DNA of 23,191 bases from an uncultured Oscillospiraceae bacterium (GTDB taxonomy: Bacteria > Bacillota > Clostridia > Oscillospirales > Oscillospiraceae), in NCBI GenBank assembly GCA_934561515.1, contig CAKTGM010000031.1, forward strand, positions 1 to 23,191, written 5' to 3'. The notes beneath the pieces were generated by a model, which saw only the letters and a list, made by a program, of their open reading frames with translations, was not told the origin of the DNA and searched no databases. A program made the position numbers and the translations under genes. This document shows positions 21,720 through 23,191 of this stretch, in pieces (the first letter of the stretch is position 1; each line of letters starts with the position of its first letter).

Positions 21720-23191
21720 ATGAACGATCTCTATCTGGTCAGTCTGGCAGCAAGCATTACGGCGCTCGTATTTGCTTGGCTGCAAAGCAGGAAGGTCCTT
21801 GCATTTTCCGAGGGCACGCCCCTGATGCAAAAAATATCCCGCGCCATCCGCACGGGCGCGTCCGCATTCCTCAAGCGGCAGTACCGCACGGTAGCTGTTT
21901 TCTTCGCCTGTATGTTTGCTGTGCTCTGCGGCATGGCGGCCACGGGCTTTGTTACCTGGTTCGTGCCCTTCGCCTTTGTCACCGGCGGCTTCTTCTCCGG
22001 TCTCTCCGGCTTCATCGGCATGACGATCGCCACGCGCGCCAACTGCCGCACGGCGGCCGCCGCGCAGGAGGGACTCAACCGAGGTCTGCGCATCGCCTTC
22101 TCCGCGGGCAGCGTCATGGGCTTTACCGTTGTTGGTCTGGGCCTTCTTGATATCTCCCTCTGGTACGCGGTGATGAAGCTCGTCTTCCACTCCTCGCTCG
22201 AGGAGATCACCGCCGCGATGATCACCTTCGGCATGGGCGCATCCTCGATGGCGCTCTTTGCCCGCGTGGGCGGCGGCATCTTCACCAAGGCGGCTGACGT
22301 CGGCGCGGACCTTGTCGGTAAGGTCGAGGCCGGTATTCCCGAGGATGACCCGCGCAACCCCGCCGCCATCGCCGATAACGTGGGCGACAACGTCGGCGAC
22401 GTTGCCGGTATGGGCGCGGACCTCTACGAGAGCTATGTCGGCTCCGTCACCTCCACCTGCGCGCTGGGCGTGCTCGCGTTCAACCAGATCCCGCAGATCG
22501 ACCGCGCGTATGCGGTCGCCATTCCGCTCATCATCGCCGCCATCGGCGTGCTCTGCTCCATCATCGGCACCTTCCTCGTCAAGACGAAGGAGGACGCCGA
22601 CCAGAAGTATCTGCTCAAGGCGCTGGGCCGCGGCACGAACTTCTCCGCCGTCACGGTGGCGGTCGTCAGCTTCTTTGTCGTGCGCGTGCTGCTCGGCAGC
22701 GCGTTCTACGGGCTGTGGCTCGCCATTCTCGCGGGCCTGCTCGCGGGCGTTCTGATCGGCCGCGTGACGGAGTACTACACCTCCGATACCTATAAGCCGA
22801 CGCAGAACCTCGCCGCCAGCAGCGAGACCGGCTCCGCCACCATCATCATCAGCGGCGTCGGCCTCGGTATGCTCTCCACGGCCATGCCCATCATCATCGT
22901 CGGCATTGCCATCCTCGTCGCTTACTTCTGCTCCACCATCGGCTACGCGGGCAACACGGAGCTGGGCCTTTACGGTATTTCCCTCGCCGCGGTCGGTATG
23001 CTCTCGACCCTCGGCATCACTCTCTCCACCGACGCTTACGGCCCGGTTGCCGATAACGCCGGCGGCATCGCGCAGATGGCCGGCCTTCCTGAAGAGGTCC
23101 GCGAGCGCACCGATGCGCTCGACTCCCTCGGCAACACCACCGCCGCGACCGGCAAGGGCTTTGCCATCGGCTCCGCCGCGCTGACCGCGCT
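21720..23191 (+). CDS. hppA: Membrane-bound ion-pumping pyrophosphatase, K+-dependent type (3' end outside window)
   Basis: This integral membrane enzyme couples hydrolysis of pyrophosphate, a by-product of biosynthesis, to export of H+ or Na+. The 490 codons in the window start at ATG 21720 with AAGGAGGG upstream and run open to the edge; about 180-200 more residues are expected. The catalytic signature DVGADLVGKVE (193-203), the following GIPEDDPRNPA and DNVGDNVGDVAGMGADLYESY, and a later TDAYGPVADNAGG motif are intact. The GNTTAATGKG segment has Ala475 and Gly478 where K+-independent enzymes have Lys and Thr, so K+-dependence is inferred. H+ versus Na+ pumping cannot be settled by eye. Confidence 0.96.
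   Translation, partial: MNDLYLVSLAASITALVFAWLQSRKVLAFSEGTPLMQKISRAIRTGASAFLKRQYRTVAVFFACMFAVLCGMAATGFVTWFVPFAFVTGGFFSGLSGFIGMTIATRANCRTAAAAQEGLNRGLRIAFSAGSVMGFTVVGLGLLDISLWYAVMKLVFHSSLEEITAAMITFGMGASSMALFARVGGGIFTKAADVGADLVGKVEAGIPEDDPRNPAAIADNVGDNVGDVAGMGADLYESYVGSVTSTCALGVLAFNQIPQIDRAYAVAIPLIIAAIGVLCSIIGTFLVKTKEDADQKYLLKALGRGTNFSAVTVAVVSFFVVRVLLGSAFYGLWLAILAGLLAGVLIGRVTEYYTSDTYKPTQNLAASSETGSATIIISGVGLGMLSTAMPIIIVGIAILVAYFCSTIGYAGNTELGLYGISLAAVGMLSTLGITLSTDAYGPVADNAGGIAQMAGLPEEVRERTDALDSLGNTTAATGKGFAIGSAALTA

Noticed and set aside
21452..22150. A 232-codon + frame overlapping the hppA leader and 5' end
   Set aside because: It is out of frame with the clear pyrophosphatase, starts before the hppA promoter, and its product has no sensible pattern.

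Overview
The window is a GC-rich chromosomal segment of a spore-forming Gram-positive bacterium, most likely a clostridium of the Oscillospiraceae/Ruminococcaceae type. The reasons are Spo0A, SpoIVB and SpoIID in one stretch, a MurE with the meso-diaminopimelate signature DNPR, a division/cell-wall (dcw) cluster with a PASTA-type penicillin-binding protein, and strong AGGAGG-type ribosome binding sites. The exact genus cannot be read from the sequence.

Bases 1-12150 hold a rearranged and reduced dcw cluster on the + strand: PASTA transpeptidase (spoVD/ftsI type), murE, mraY, ftsW, murG, murA, divIB/ftsQ and ftsZ. The products take UDP-MurNAc peptides to lipid I and lipid II, polymerise and cross-link septal peptidoglycan, and organise the Z ring. 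murF, murD, murC, murB and ftsA are not in the window. Where murD often sits, between mraY and ftsW, there is a 230-base spacer packed with perfect inverted repeats, the first of which contains the mraY stop codon. A membrane-anchored endonuclease/exonuclease/phosphatase-fold protein is inserted on the - strand between murG and murA. murA and ftsZ each have a sigma-A-like promoter with a 17-base spacer.

Bases 12150-14400 hold the classic sporulation pair spoIVB-spo0A on the + strand, each with a ribosome binding site that fixes a start inside a longer open frame. A candidate 0A box lies before spo0A, and a strong bidirectional terminator ends it.

Bases 14390-18012 (- strand) hold a compact signalling and quality-control operon: OmpR-type response regulator, HAMP sensor kinase, membrane-anchored HtrA protease, and a 38-codon membrane miniprotein that is easily missed. 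Upstream on the same strand are a secreted protein with a degenerate polysaccharide-deacetylase-like domain and spoIID, which has a candidate sigma-E promoter.

Bases 20400-23191 (+ strand) hold an unrecognised polytopic membrane protein, a gene-poor stretch of about 440 bases with a good promoter and a highly structured leader, and the 5' part of a K+-dependent type membrane pyrophosphatase (hppA) cut by the window edge.

The best candidates for something undescribed are the structured hppA leader (three-way junction plus further hairpins), the inverted-repeat array at mraY-ftsW, the EEP-fold gene embedded in the dcw cluster, the pseudo-deacetylase, and the miniprotein behind htrA. No CRISPR array, insertion sequence, tRNA or rRNA was seen.
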